Shown here: positions 1 through 12,837 of the stretch, piece by piece | Layout of the letters: every line of letters starts with the position of its first letter | Numbering within the stretch: the stretch's first letter is position 1 | NCBI RefSeq assembly: GCF_963855985.1 | Contig: NC_087110.1 | Coordinates: forward strand, 4,889,001 to 4,953,000 | DNA: 64,000 nucleotides | Source: Ostrinia nubilalis | Taxonomy: Eukaryota; Arthropoda; Insecta; Lepidoptera; Crambidae | Direction: 5' to 3' | Notes under the pieces: generated by a model | Told to the model about the DNA's origin: nothing | The model's input: only the letters and a program-made list of their open reading frames with translations | The model's database searches: none | Program-made: the position numbers and the translations under genes

Positions 1-1858
1 ACCCATCATAATCATTTTCTTATTTTTTTAATACATTAAGCACCCTTTCATGTTAATGGACACTTGAGCATTAAAAAATTAAATAAATAAGTCTTTTAAC
101 GTTTACTCTATAATACTATTACAACTTCCGGACGTTTTGGTGCGTGGCATAGTCTAAAACCTATCAAGTTCCATAATTTTTGCCGATAAAATCTGTACGA
201 GGCAATAACGTACTTTATTGCTGGGAGTCCATGTATAGTGATGTTCCTGCGGCCATCATAGACAATAATATATCGATTTTGAAAATAAAATAAATCGACT
301 AAATTGCTTTGAAGACTAGATTTGCGTTAAAAGCTAAAAAGATATTGACACTACTACAAGAAGCTATCTAAAGTGTCCAACTGGTCGAAGGTCGTAAATA
401 AAATAAAAAAAATTGGGACCATAAACTGACATTGACAATGAAAACATCATGGTACTCGTATCATAACTGTAAAAGTATCAGAATACGATGTTGAATCTAA
501 TGCCAGTTGAAGTGAGAGAAACGTCTGTTGTTACGTCAGTAAACTATAAATCAACCTAATATCGTTTCCAGTCTCTCGTAATCTATGCCAATTCATAGCA
601 CATATATAATAGACCAAGGAACTTTTATAGATTGTGAAAGAGAAGATAAAGATTTTATTATTTTATTAAAATCTTGCCACGAGTGAGTTTTTCAGTAGAA
701 ACCAGGATTGGATAATCGCTTTATTACATTACAATATTTTTAATCGATTATATTCTTGTGAATCGTTATCAAATTGTCATTTACTTTTTCAATCAAAACT
801 TTTTCAATCCTTAATCATGTCAAACTGCCATAATGTCAAAAAATTATAAATGTCACGTCAGTTAACTCAATTTCAGTTTTCTGTGCGTATTATTGTATTT
901 TTATTTCAATTAAATAGTGCTAAAGGGTTAGTACTAAAAGTGAAAGCCTTTTTTCAGAAACAAAACCAATGTGGTGCCCTTATCTTACTGTTTGAAAGTT
1001 ACAAGTCAGTTATACAGAGTTGCCGCCATTATAACTCCGTGATACCATACCAATGAAGAAGGTTTCCAAAACACTTGTGTTATTTTTAAATCTAATAAAA
1101 TAAAAAGGATTAATTTTACTGCCCAAATGGAATAACTTATCCCAAGGGACCGAAGATAAATAAAAATCTCTCCATAGAAATTATCATCATCACGAGGATG
1201 TCATTTTTTTTAAGAATTTGATATTGGTCCTGTAAGAAAAGTTAGTTGTATTTCAGTAGTAGAATCAACCCTTCTTGTTTGATCAGCAAGAGTAACTATA
1301 AAAACGCCCTATAGGAATGCATTATTAAGCTGAAGAGTTTGTTTAGTGTCAAAGACTGTCACACAGTGTAACTTAAATTGGCATAATGATAATAATAAAG
1401 AAATATTCATGTTAATATTTTTTCTATTTATTTATTTTCCCAAAGCTTCACAGTGACAGCTGAAACAGCAATTCTGCTTTAAAACTAAACTTAGAACAAA
1501 CTGTTACAAATATTTTACAAATTAAAATAAAACCGCATGTTGCTTTACTTTCTCGTATAGTTAATAATATGTTATTAATGGCTAGATTATTAATGTTATT
1601 TTGTTACCCTCAATAGTTAGGAGATCTTACAAAATGGTAACCCTGATTTTCATTGTCATTCAAGTACTCTTTCTTCGCATAGGCTTCTGTGACTTGGCCA
1701 ATGTCACAATATTTTTACTGTATATGGGCCACACACATTGCGATAACATTAGGGGACATTGATTTGACAGCAGCGGAGTGAAGTCTTGCGACTATGCAAA
1801 ATTATACCTTATAATAGTAGCGCGTATAGACATATACGTTATTGCGATGCGTATTACT
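1..1858. other. AT-rich stretch, no gene recognised
   Basis: I see no exon with paired splice sites, no RNA gene and no clear repeat boundary here. The open frame at 850-1056 has no supporting motif and looks like chance. The stretch may be intron or intergenic DNA of the - strand gene whose exons appear at 5638 and beyond. Confidence 0.4.
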
Positions 1859-2318
1859 GTTACGGTAATTGTGATTTATAAATGTAAAAATTATGAATAA
1901 TTACCGACAGTCGAGGTAAAAGTGATAAATTAATCACATTTATCAGTGATTATTTAATAATGTAACCTTAATACTAACAAATGTCATAAAAGAGAACACC
2001 GGCTCATGTACAGTGCTCTTGTATAGCCACACATTTTGAACGTTTTGATATCATATATTAATGTAATTTGGCAAAATGAGTTTGGACTGTTTCTTGCGTA
2101 ACATTACTTTGCCGTATTGCACATAACATATTGTTTTGATTTAAATTGAAAAATAGGTTAAGGTGCGGCGGGGAAGGCCCTTGGGCCACCCCTAAGCCGC
2201 CTATTTAGTTTTATACACACCTAAATGATCTCATATTAATCACATTTACCAAATCATGAGGTAATTATTCATAATAACCGGCGATTATTCATAATTTTCA
2301 CATTTATCACATTAGTCA
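1859..2318 (+). repeat. MITE family J, copy 1
   Basis: A non-coding repeat of about 460 bp. It begins with GTTACGGTAATTGTGA and ends with the inverted motif TTTTCACATTTATCACATTA. An inverted copy lies at 27873-28354, just outside the giant element. Both contain a GC-rich core (GGTTAAGGTGCGGCGGGG) that stands out from the AT-rich flanks. Several internal copies of AATTATGAATAAT form nested inverted repeats. No coding capacity is visible. Confidence 0.6.
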
Positions 2319-2543
2319 GGACTTTAGTCGAATTAAAACCCCGGTTGAACGTGATATAGCCGCATTAGAATACGGTGCTTTTTGGCATAATCGCAAGACT
2401 TCGTTCCGGTGTCGACCAAATGTTATCACGATGTATGTGGCCCAGGGGTTACTGTAGCCGCTAAGGTTTGAAACTTCTTGCTTATAATATTGTAGTCTTT
2501 GGCATAGACTACGACGGTAGCCATGGAGATAGAAGTTTGTTAT

Positions 2544-2890
2544 CTCATGTCAGATGTAAATAGTGAAAAGAAAACCCATGATTCGTGTTATTTTTATGCA
2601 ATATTAATATGTAGTATTTTATAAAAGTAGAACCCCGAGTCATTTCCAAAATCCATTCTATTATTATATACGATTTGGCTTCGATATCTACAATACAATA
2701 GGAGTTTATTTCATGAGTGTCAGATATCAAGGGTGGAAACAACCTATGATTCATGTTGTTTATTTACGTGCAATATGTGGGCATATTATAAAAGTGGAAT
2801 GCCGAGTTGTATTTCTAAAACTTGTTCTATTATTTTATACTATTTGGCTGCGACTCGGCGTGACGACAATACAAAACATTTTTCGCGACT
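2544..2890 (+). repeat. Diverged tandem duplication, unit about 168 bp
   Basis: Two head-to-tail units, about 2544-2711 and 2712-2890, share blocks in the same order: a CATGATTCGTGTT-like start, TATAAAAGT, CCGAGT, TCTATTATT and a closing ACAATACAA. The overlapping small frames here are by-products of the repeat. No function is evident. Confidence 0.45.
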
Positions 2891-3804
2891 CGGTGTTCAT
2901 ACATTCACACAATACAATCAATGTGATTTAGACGCCATGTTGCCATAAAGGACATATTATAAAATCGCTGTGATTTAATATTCTTAATCATTAATTTTAT
3001 GGCAAGTGTCCATCAGAAATCATTGTTCTTACACACAAAATCATATTATTTCGCTTTCGGGTAGTAATATGTCAAAATTGTTGGTTCTTAGGCGAACAAT
3101 GTATGGAGAACGAACATTGTCCTTAAAAATAACAACATGCCTTGAAGTTATGCCCGTAGGAAACTTGAAGCAGTCGATTTTAAAGTAAAAATAATGTCCT
3201 ACAAGATATTTCACCCATAGTCAACTATTAGATACGTGTACAAGCTCTGCAAAACTAAGTAAAAAAAACTCTGCATCGGGCTATAATAAGACGTGGAATG
3301 CAGATGCACCTCGTTTTAATGAGATTTTAAGTACGCTTTACAAAACCAATTCAGCTACTTTACCATCGTCAATGAAAGTGATGCATTCTGTGAGATCTAC
3401 AGAATCGCATAAAAAACTGAACATGATTTCTTTTTTTTTCGCTCTTGCAAAATCAAAACGGGAATTGCAAAATAGGGACGCGCATTGATCGATAATCCAG
3501 ATTCAAAAACCGACCCCGATTTGCAAAAAAAATTAAAGAACCTTGATGAACTTTGACACAAATACACGGTAGACCCATGTTACCCGTGTTATTTATTCAT
3601 GAAAGAAAAATATACCTTCGCCTTCATACCATTGCAAATCTGTCTCGTCTGGGACAAAGGCTAGGCCTTTGTTCGACGAACGAATCCGATATAATAAGCC
3701 ATTCCCTAACTTCTTGGGCCCCCTTGCAAGAGTATACAATATTTCTTCGGCCGGGCGTCAAACCAGCTGGCCTATTCATGCTTTTTTTTTGTCAAAAAAA
3801 CATA

Positions 3805-4690
3805 GTCGTACCACAAAATATAACAGAAGGTAAACTCATGTATGTACCTCGCTTTGCATACTTCTTTCGCTCGCACGCTCGGCCGTCGCGCTAGGGTTGT
3901 CTTGTCATGTGTTGCGTTTATTTCGATAAGATAGAAAAATGTTACTCTTAATACTATGCAAGAAAGACAATAACAAATATCCACGTATACTTATTTATAT
4001 TTAGTACGTTATTATAGTAATAGTTTGCAAACAAATACACGAGAAGGAAGTAGTATTTAGTTGAGTGACACTATTATCCAACTAATATTATAAATGCGAA
4101 AGTTTGGATGTCTGGATGTTTGTTGCTCTTTCACGCAAAAACTACTGAACGGATTTTGATGTAACTTTACAGTATTATTGTTTATAACCCTGAATAACAT
4201 ATAGGCTATAATTTATGACGATCTGTGACAAACTAAATTTCACGCGGGTGAAGCCGCGGGCAAAAGCTAGTTATCCAATAATTCCTAAAACCTCTCTAAA
4301 ACAATTTGATATTCCTAATAATTGAGTTGGCTTTCAATTTCAATTGAAATTCAAATAAATAACTTACTTACCTCCCCGAATCAACTGTAATTTAAAAAAT
4401 GAAAATTCGGTATTTAATGATGAGTTTAAGCAACCAAATACCGAACAATTATAATACGACTTTTTCTGTTCACTCATTTTCGTCAATTTCGCAAAACAAA
4501 ATAATATCACAGGCGGTTGACCGGTGCGTGACTCAAGCGAACCACAGCGAACGTGTGGCGAACGTCTGTCGCGCCACGTCGCGCTCGCATTCGTCCAAGA
4601 CAGTCTTGCTAGAGCGGTGTCTATGTGTGCGTGGCTCGAGCGCGTTTAGTATGGAGTTTGTCTTCTGTTATATTTTGTGGTCGTACCACG
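3805..4690. mobile_element. Element with inverted ends, about 0.9 kb
   Basis: The left end at about 3805-3838 (GTCGTACCACAAAATATAAC, then AGAAGG) is inverted at about 4650-4690 (CTTCTGTTATATTTTGTGG, then TCGTACCAC). The interior holds GC-richer blocks and a Helitron-like insertion at 4080-4270. No transposase is visible, so this is probably a non-autonomous DNA element. The exact ends and any target duplication are unclear. Confidence 0.4.
4080..4270 (+). mobile_element. Helitron-like non-autonomous element (Lep1-type)
   Basis: Starts ACTAATATTATAAATGCGAA, contains the common lepidopteran block AAAACTACTGAACGGATTTT, and ends GCCGCGGGCAAAAGCTAG followed by T. The terminal CTAG and the A/T insertion context fit non-autonomous Helitrons described in Lepidoptera. 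About 190 bp, no coding sequence. Relatives in the window are at 15409, 45895, 46442 and 58945. Confidence 0.6.
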
Positions 4691-5637
4691 TGGTCGGAAA
4701 TTCGACTGCCCTTTCAAGTAGATACATTCGTCCTCACGATATTAGTATTACTTCAATGAAAAATTCATTTGGCATACATAATTCATAAACACTATGAACT
4801 TTTTATGAATTTATTGCTATGTTATTAGTAGAAAAAACTTCATGCTGAAATGTCAACATCGCAACGCAAAAAGTTCAAAGCAGGCTTTAATGAACACATA
4901 AATATCTTGGTGTCATTAAAGGCTTGCATGTGCATTAGAAGTGAGCAGTTGCGATCGTGTGAAAGTTGCGTCCTGCACTCACCCCAATTACATTGGTATT
5001 CATAGAAAAGTCACGTTAGATGCGGCCGGCTCCAGTTTATCGAGAAAGGTTATCGATATTGTCGATATCGAAGTTATGAATGACCGCGCTTATCGACCGC
5101 TTTGTTTAGACGAATTAGGGCAAATTATTTGTGTACTTATTGCAAGGCGTATCTAAATTGGTATCTATGCAGAAAAAAAGGAGCAAGAATTTCTGTGTAT
5201 AGTTATCTCTTTACTTCCAAATTCCATTTTCTGTATGACCATCATCCCCATTAGACAAGAGACAAAAAATTGTATCTAAGTTGTACGTTTAACTGAGTAG
5301 GTAATGGTAGGTATTGAAAATACCACCCAGGATATTTAAAAGATTCAAGAGTCAATTAATTTTAATGTAAGTTATCGCCGCAATGATGTCACCGACTGAT
5401 AAATAAATAAAACAGACCGAAACAATTTACCGACTTTGATTAAGAAAACACTAATAAGATATTTACGATGACATATTTCTTACATAAATATACATTTTCC
5501 TTAACATCCCATGCCATTTTATATCAGATCAAGATGTTCCCATAGTTTCTATTCATACACCGCTTAATTAGTTGACAATCTGCATTAATCCACGACCTTT
5601 GCATGCTCTGTTCTGTACAACTGAATGAATAAATTAC

Positions 5638-5811
5638 CGATATCGATGTACAATGCGCCAGCGCCTCCCTGGCTCGCACCTTGCCTGCCATCTGCCTGGA
5701 GTAATTGCGTTTGGGGGTGCCACCCTCCATGTCGTTTACCTCCATAGGGGAGGGAATGGTCAATGCACCGCTGTCTTGCAAGTTCTCACAGGATTCGACT
5801 TGTTCGAGTGT
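5638..5811 (-). CDS. Internal coding exon of an unidentified gene
   Basis: On the - strand an acceptor TCAATAG at 5812-5818 opens a 174-base frame of exactly 58 codons. It closes at the donor TCG|GTAATT at 5637. The peptide begins TLEQVESCENLQDSGAL, continues through an acidic stretch (MEVNDMEGG), and ends in a basic, partly helical piece containing NYSRQMAGKVRAREALAHC. Codon use and composition look like real protein, unlike the AT-rich flanks. Both ends are in phase 0. I do not recognise the family. Exons at 9885-9985 and 13053-13166 lie upstream on the same strand and could belong to the same gene, but their phases do not join directly, so at least one more exon would be needed. Downstream exons would lie below 5638 or outside the window. 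Confidence 0.5.
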
Positions 5812-6576
5812 CTATTGACGTTTTTTGACATTTGGATTGACATTTTTATCAGGAAGATCCCGATTATATGGGTATTGAATCAAATATGCTTGAAACTTGC
5901 TTCATAATGGTTTCAGATTCAGTCCACTAGACATTGATGTAGTAGCGGCGGCTATAGTATCTCCGGAGTAGATTTTAGATAATATGAAATGAAGAAAGAA
6001 CTTAAGAAGAGACCTGAGCCTGCTTCATCAATATAATAATATGTCATAATAATGTAACTTGTGTACCCTTAAATTTTATATTTTTCATTGTTCGTACAGA
6101 ATAGAATAATAATATTTAATAAAGCAACACCTATTCATTGTTAATTTAAATTAATTATAATTAAATTGGTAACACCTGACCATTGCGCGTACCTACTACA
6201 GAAGAGCCCCTTATATGTATGGTTGTTGATAAAAAAATACATTTGTTCACGTAAATAATATGCAAAAAGATAATCAGCTGTTCATTTGCTATTCGGAATT
6301 TCGGAAAAGCGTATACTTTTTAATTTTCTTAATATCGTTTTTGAAAACGATGTTTTTTTTATCCACAACAAGGAAGATCTTGGCCTGTATCTCACTTGAT
6401 TTTAAGTGATGATCAGGCCGAAGGTGGAAGCGAGCTTCACCCGGAATCCTGCCGGAACACAACTATGAAATTAGTTCCGACTCTCAAATAAGCATAGTGG
6501 TGATATGCTCAAACGTTCAAAAGTATTATGCAACATAACTCAAAATTGAATTAACCCTCAAGATTACAAGCCTCTT

Positions 6577-6739
6577 AGGCCAGCTTTCCACCAAATAGAG
6601 AGGAGAGGGGGGGGGGGGGGATGTTTGAATATGTTTTCCGAACCGATGCTGAGCGAAGCGGTGATGTGGATGTCAAAATCTGATTGGTCATTCACCAGAT
6701 ACATATTATCTCCTCTCCGCTTTGGTGGAAACCGGGCTT
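6577..6739. mobile_element. Palindromic MITE with poly-G tract
   Basis: The inverted ends GCCAGCTTTCCACCAAAT and CTTTGGTGGAAACCGGGC enclose about 160 bp. A matched AGAGGAGAG / CTCCTCTCC pair lies just inside. A run of about twelve G residues sits at 6608-6620. It is non-coding. Confidence 0.55.
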
Positions 6740-7797
6740 AAAATATAAAGTATGTAATTTTAAGTGTCGTTTCATATAAGTGGCTCTAGTTTTACGATGG
6801 CGATAACATTTATAATATCGTTAAGATTATATTATGGAAAGAATTTAGATGAGACTAAATTAAATATTAATACTGTTGGGTACAACGCCATTTATTTTGA
6901 TTGATCCTAGTTACAATCTGTAATTTAAAATAATTATGTGAATTGGTCTTCACTCTTCAGGTAAGATACTCGTATGATCGTCGTGAAAAATCTTACATTA
7001 CGTAACCTAAGGCTACAAATTAGTCAAATTACGTGATAACACCATCGCATTCTTGAATGAAGGGCCGGCCATATAAATTGCCTCCGGAATAACTGGTTTA
7101 TAAAATATGTCCTTATCCCAAGTTAGTAAACTTAAAATAAAACAATATGGAGTATTCGCATTACATTGCGCACCGTGAGAAAACTATGCAGAAACACGAA
7201 GCCACGGAAACGTTTCGCGTTTGATATTTTATTGCAATAGTTGAGGGTAGTTTCGAAAGTGCCGCGTTCGCGGTTGTGAACGCGCGCGGTAGAGAAATTC
7301 TTGAAGGTATTCGTAGGTGTACCTATCATTTGACACGATTATTTTTACGTGTTACGTTTTAAAACCATTCAAAGATCGTCTGAAAAAAGATATAACTAGA
7401 AATTTTAACCGTACTATCGCGAGACGACTTATGATTATGAAAAAACAAAGCAAAGGTAACAAACACAGCTCAATAGTTATTCAAATAACATAAAAAATAT
7501 CTTATACATCTTTATTCGCATGTCCTAAGTCTCATTACTGAATGGAATCCATCTATCAGATCCGATCTGTAACTAGGTGGAACTGGTCTCTAAGTACAGT
7601 CTACAAAATAATTTAGCGAAATTAAAATACAATAAAAAAGGGCACGCACCGACCACACGCAATTTAGGGTTCCGTTCGACACAATACACCTGGATCCAAC
7701 TTTCCTTTCGAGCTAAACTCCATCTTTAAAAATTCCCCTAAACTTAATTGCAAATTGCAACTGCTTATTGCTCTACGAGCTACGAGCTATTGGGGCA

Positions 7798-7990
7798 GAA
7801 AAGTTCTCGAGTGGCGACCACGGGCTGGAAGACGTAACGTGGGCAGGCCTCCTACTAGGTGGACTGAAGATCTGGTAAAGGTCGCGGGAAGAGCCTGGAT
7901 GCAGGCAGCGCAGGACCGTTCATTGTGGAAAACCTTAGGGGAAGCCTTTGTCCAGCAGTGGAAGTAATTTGGCTGAAACGAACGAACGAA
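7798..7990 (+). mobile_element. RTE-type LINE, 3' end fragment
   Basis: Encodes the typical C-terminal tail of lepidopteran endonuclease/reverse-transcriptase LINEs. It reads GRPPTRWTEDLVKVAGRAW and ends near LGEAFVQQW, followed by a GAAACGAACGAACG-type terminal repeat. Only the last 60 or so codons remain, as expected for a 5'-truncated insertion. Another fragment on this strand, also ending in a GAAACGAAC-type tail, is at 58645. Confidence 0.75.
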
Positions 7991-7999
7991 GTTGCAAGT

Positions 8000-9884
8000 C
8001 AATTTGACACAACCCCTGAATTTACATCAATTGTACTGATTGTACATCATGCCGATTCCAAATCGACTCCAAATTGTGGAATAATTTAGACAACACATGA
8101 CGTAATATTGGATCAATTTGTAACTAATTTCTACAATTCCGCCGACACTCCCCATGCGGGTTAGATTTATGGCCCTAAACTTGCCTAATCGACGTAAAAG
8201 TTGAACATCATTTGTTGCTATCCGTACCCATATGTGAGGCCTTGGTACTGGTTTCAAGGTCTCGGATAGCACGCAGGATAATCCGGGGTCCGGACTTCGA
8301 ACCGAGTTGAAGGTCGCGATGTATTGGCATTTGAATTCATACCTAAATGTTTGCGACGTGGCTGTGACTGTGACAAGTATCTAATTTCCATGTGTGGGAG
8401 GAACTATAAATCTTCCAACTTTTTTAATGTCATGAAAAAGTGGGCAATAAATCTAAGATCTGAGCATTATTATTGAGTAAGATAATGAAGTAGTCAGTAG
8501 CCAGGTACAACGGGTACAACAGTCCCTTAGTTTCGCGAAACATTCTATTAGGATAAACATTAGATCGTCATTTATTTTATTTCAGTCCGATGTAAAAGAT
8601 AAAAAGACTCGTATTGATCAGCATCAAATGCCAGGCTTTCAACTAGTGGCACTGGAAACCGGTAAATTTTACGCCGAAAAGATGGTTCGACAATTAATTT
8701 GGCGAGACAAGTTTATCCCTTAAAACTTTGGGAAAAGAGCTTTTTAACCGAGAAATGGGACAGTTAAGTTGAATGAGTGTCACCTATTTATTACTAGCTG
8801 TCATCTCAATGACTCAATGACCGTCTGGCCGTAAATATGGCAGCGTGGTTTGAATTAGAGCAATCGTCTTAATTGATAAGTTTTTTGTGGACTGTCTCAC
8901 AGTAATCAACAATCATACAGTTCGTGGAGCGTTTTGGTATAAATTACAACACGTCATAAAGACGAATCCAGTCAACAGATAAGATAAATTCTTTTTCGCC
9001 GGTACCTTACTTACCAAGTAGGTAGATAGCCGGGATTCGCGAGACCTTTGGATTCGAAATTTAAACTAGAATTCTAAAATTCGATTTTAAAATTCGAATG
9101 CCACATTAATGTAAAATGTAAATAAAAACTACAATTTTGCTTCTGACTGTACAAGTGGCTTTTTTTAATTTTTAAGAGCAAGATAAGGCGAGAGTACACA
9201 ATACCAGTATCAGGATATGGGGTCATACACATCTTCAACTCTACCTGGGTGTTCCCAGCTTAATGGTAAGTTTTGTTATTTTATTTCATTGCTTTAGCAG
9301 CCATTACAAAAAATACTTACGTAGGTAGTTGTGTCTAACCTACAAAGATCAGCTGTTGGCTGAAAAGATCAGCTGTTGGCTGATGTAAATATGGATCAAA
9401 TGTTAAAATGTGGATCTTATTTCTTTGAGATTACGGGCGATTTTGCAACAAAAATGCATTGTCTAATGTGCTGTCGTCTGTACGTTTTGTTTCTGAATAA
9501 TGTCGATTTAAAAATTAATCAAATCGGGACACGTGCTTCAATGTTTTAATAAAATACCGTCTTTTACATAAATACTATTTATGGCAAGAGGAAAACCATA
9601 GTAAGTGGTAAGGTAGGAGGTAATAAAACTAAAAACACCTTCAAATGAGTCGAAGTTATTAAGTCCATGCTGAGGTATGGCCTAAGGGTATGGCTCTTTT
9701 ACTAAGATAAATCCTAAATTGGTAAGTTACTGTATAAAAGAAAATGCCGGTGTCTTTTATTGCTGTCCTTACTTAAAATAAAATATTTTTAATCGTAAAA
9801 ATAAATATAATTTTCATGAAAATAATAATCTTTGAATGCAAATCAAGTGCAAATCGTAGTTAAGTAAACAAAAATAAAACTCAC
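8000..9884. other. No gene recognised; short tandem repeat
   Basis: No convincing exon or element boundary was found. A short tandem repeat, AAAGATCAGCTGTTGGCTG, occurs twice at about 9341-9381. The frame at 8027-8272 on the - strand lacks any family signature. Confidence 0.35.
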
Positions 9885-9985
9885 TTTCTACGGCGGTCGG
9901 ACACCGAGCTTTCGTTCGGCAAGATGAAGGATTCTCCAAAAATCCGATATTGCAAGTCGTCGTCCTCATTACTTTGATATTGCAT
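9885..9985 (-). CDS. Probable coding exon, unidentified gene
   Basis: Reading the - strand, an ATG at 9985 opens a frame of 33 codons plus two bases, closed by a good donor (AGAAA|GTGAGT) at 9884. The peptide is hydrophilic and protein-like: MQYQSNEDDDLQYRIFG, then ESFILPNESSVSDRRR. An in-frame stop lies two codons before the ATG, so this is either a first coding exon or an exon that begins at one of the nearby AGs (GTGAG or CAAAG). I do not recognise it. It lies between the exons at 13053 and 5638 and may belong with them. A MITE (10103-10714) lies just upstream. Confidence 0.38.
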
Positions 9986-10102
9986 CGCTCACAACAATCA
10001 AAGGGCGCGATGACAAAACAAACCACCCCTACTAATTGACCTTAAAATCATCGTTGAACTTCCAAATCACTTTAACTGTACTTGAAACATTTTACGACAT
10101 AA

Positions 10103-10714
10103 CCTTAGATTAATAAAACCTAGATGGATAGTCTTCATACAAACGCTTCGTCAAGAGTGAGGCAAAAATCTTATGTCATTAGTGTCAATTTTGTTGGGGA
10201 GTGTAGACAGTGAAGGCGATTTTCCCGAAAGTAGGGAAATTTTTAATACGTTTTTAATTATTTTATAATTAACATAAACAAAACGCATCATGTACTTACT
10301 TATTTATTGAATTCAAAGTACCTACCTAATAACAATAAGGTAAATCGACTTAAAAGTCTCGATTTCATAAAAAAGGAAGTGTATTTGTACGGCGAACAAT
10401 TGGGAAATAAATTTTCTTGTTACTGGTATCATTCCCGTATTTAATTTTTGAAAGCCAAATTCAAGCAAAATACGCGTCGAATTGTAGTACTTACTTATGA
10501 AATGTAACACTGGTCACTTTCTTTCGTTTTTCTGATGTATTTTAGACACCCTTACACAGCACAAACCGTTTTAATTAATTAAAATTCGTCGGACGTGTTT
10601 ACCAATTTTTCACTTTGACAGTTCATGTGACGTTTACGGGTGAGCCGTGCCGGCTCCCTAAAAACTGCCTCACCTTTCGTGCACTGACTATCTATCTAGG
10701 TTTTATTAATCTAA
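10103..10714. mobile_element. MITE with 32-bp inverted ends
   Basis: The left end, CCTTAGATTAATAAAACC then TAGATGGATAGTC, is matched in inverted form at the right end, GACTATCTATCTAGG then TTTTATTAATCTAAGG, with one mismatch. ACATAA directly flanks both sides, a likely 6-7 bp target duplication. About 610 bp, non-coding. Confidence 0.65.
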
Positions 10715-10774
10715 GGACATAACCTACAAAAGTGCAAAACTAACCGCGAAATGTTTTTTTAATTTTATTTTTTT

Positions 10775-10920
10775 CGGCTACGAACGCGAGTGAATCACGG
10801 CTATGCCTAACGCGCGCGGGGCCGGACTGAAAGCCGCGCGAACTGAGCGCAAGCAACGCGGTCCCCCGTCCTGCCCCCCTCGTAAGCCGAAGGATTCCAG
10901 AGTTTTAATAGTACGGTTTA
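10775..10920. other. GC-rich patch with CpG-dense sequence
   Basis: A block rich in CGCG around 10780-10880 contrasts with its AT-rich flanks. A 100-codon + strand frame starts at 10803, but its peptide (NARGAGLKAARTERKQRG at the start) has no recognised motif and degenerates after about 40 codons. The block could be a promoter region for the - strand exon at 9885, or a repeat fragment. Confidence 0.25.
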
Positions 10921-11100
10921 TTACTAGGATGCATGAGAATGAATCCTTGGGCACGTTCGGCTATTTGCGACAGGTTTTTGTTTTTATAAAAGAAGGATGG
11001 ACCTCAAGGTGGTTAATAGAAACCGCGTCATATTTTTTACTGAATTTTTACGAGAGATTCAATTTTGTTGATTATAAAGAAAGACAGATGGATAGCCAGC

Positions 11101-11319
11101 AATGAGGGCTATCGTTATTATACTTAACAGTTGGCATCCCTGGCGATTGACAGGACCTTACTCTACAGTGGCGCCATCTTGATGAGTGCAAATGCGATAG
11201 TCCTCCTACCACTTTAGCGCTCACCAGTTGGTGCCACTGTCTTCGCTACTAGCAAGTGACAGGACCTTACTCTACAGTGGCGCTAGCTGGTGAGCGCTAA
11301 AACGATAGCCCTCATTACG
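11101..11319 (+). mobile_element. MITE family N, copy 1
   Basis: The inverted ends ATGAGGGCTATCGTT and AACGATAGCCCTCAT enclose about 215 bp. A repeated internal block, CAGGACCTTACTCTACAGTG, occurs twice. The same element recurs at 40187-40412 (inside NUP62) and 58380-58598. Confidence 0.8.
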
Positions 11320-11659
11320 ACTTCCGTCTTATGTTGTTGCCCTCTTTTGGGTGTCTTTTTTCCTATGTCCTTTCCCGGGACTACTTATACCGAATCTCTA
11401 TACCTACCAAACATCAAACTCGGTTCAATGGTTGAGGTGTGAAAAAAGCGTAGAGAAACGGAGTTACTGTAGGGATTAAAGAAAATAAAACTCGTTCGTA
11501 CTCGTGGGATTTTCTTTCTGTGAAAATCAAGACTATACTACTAATACGAAAAAAAAATACCAATGCGCGGCTACCAAAAGAACTTCCATAAAATTTGAAT
11601 TGATTAAACATATTGTTCAATAATTCATTATCCAGCTGCCACAATTATCTTGTCTCGTC

Positions 11660-11745
11660 GGAATTCAATGGCTCTGTGGTTTGGATACCGGTTTTAGTAG
11701 CTCTGACGACCATGGTTCAATTCCGGGGTCGGGCAATGGGTGAAA
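11660..11745 (+). repeat. tRNA-like SINE head
   Basis: Carries a box A-like GGCTCTGTGGTTTGGA and a box B-like GGTTCAATTCCGGGG at roughly tRNA spacing. It does not fold as a full tRNA with an acceptor stem and is followed immediately by LINE-derived sequence, so a SINE head is more likely than a functional tRNA. Confidence 0.4.
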
Positions 11746-11811
11746 TTGTTTCTTCAAGGAGCTAAAATTACAAGATTTAGGACATCCAGAAGAATCTTGA
11801 AGGTTTTTCTA

Positions 11812-12180
11812 AATCAGATGATGTATCTTTGTCCGACCGAGTTTCGTACCAATGACTCCATATTAAATGAACTCGGCATCAGACAGCGCCTATCAACCAC
11901 GGTTCAGTCACGCATTTTAGCCTTCTTCGGCCATGTATCTCGGCGCAGTAATGACTCCATAGAGCGTCTCGTAGTACAGGGAAAAGTTGAGGGCACCAGA
12001 CCACGTGGTAGATCACCAATGAGATGGACGGACCAGATCAAGGCCGCAACTAAGTGCTCGGTTAGCGAAAGTACCCGGAAAGCTGCAGTCCGCGGGGAAT
12101 GGCGCCGTATTACGAGGAACATCACTCTGAATAGTGATTCAAAATGATGACCACGACCACTCTGACAAGAGTGTACCGAC
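11812..12180 (+). mobile_element. LINE reverse-transcriptase C-terminal fragment
   Basis: A frame through 12147 encodes the tail of a non-LTR retrotransposon polyprotein. Recognisable pieces are RTNDSILNELGI, RILAFFGHVSRR and GTRPRGRSPMRWTDQI, a tail common in lepidopteran LINE ORF2 copies. After the stop comes ACGACCACTCTGACAAGAGTG and then a GAAGAAGAAG tail. A related 3' tail occurs at 12838-12925. The copy is 5'-truncated. Confidence 0.7.
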
Positions 12181-12837
12181 TGAGAAGAAGAAGAAGAATC
12201 TTTGTCCAGCCAGTATTACCAACTGAAAAAGAACTTATCCTAGAGTTTGAAATCCGACCGAAAAACCGATTAACATACAATTAACTTTTTACTTCAGCAC
12301 GATGAATGAGAATGACAGCTGATATAATTTATTAATAAGTGTTCTTTCTTTATCTAATTAGGTAATAAGACGCGGCTTGCCCGTATGACGTCATCTTCAG
12401 ACTGTGAACTATCTGATAACTTTGAAATATCAAACGATATTAATTAGGCAGCATCAAAGCGTTTGCTTCCAGTCCGTGCGAACTCTATAATCTTGTGACT
12501 TTTTTTCGGTAAGGTTAAGTCAGTTTAGTTTTGGGGGATATCACCCTCAGGTCTCAGAGGTATGACGAATAAAAAAAACGTACGACAGACTAATTTTCCG
12601 ACAAGACGCTTCCTAACTTCCTTTTCGGGTCTGTAACATCTTGATACCCAAGGGACTCACGATGAAATCATTATGAATTTGATAGGTAAGTAAGGTTCTG
12701 ATGATTTGATCGATTAAGTTTTGATGGGTGATTATCAATCATCGAAGCGTAGCTTTCTCTAAGGTTTAGATAGCCAGTATTATTTAGTAACCAGTAGAGC
12801 GTTTGTGACTGCACCAGACAATCTGCCAACAGAGGGA

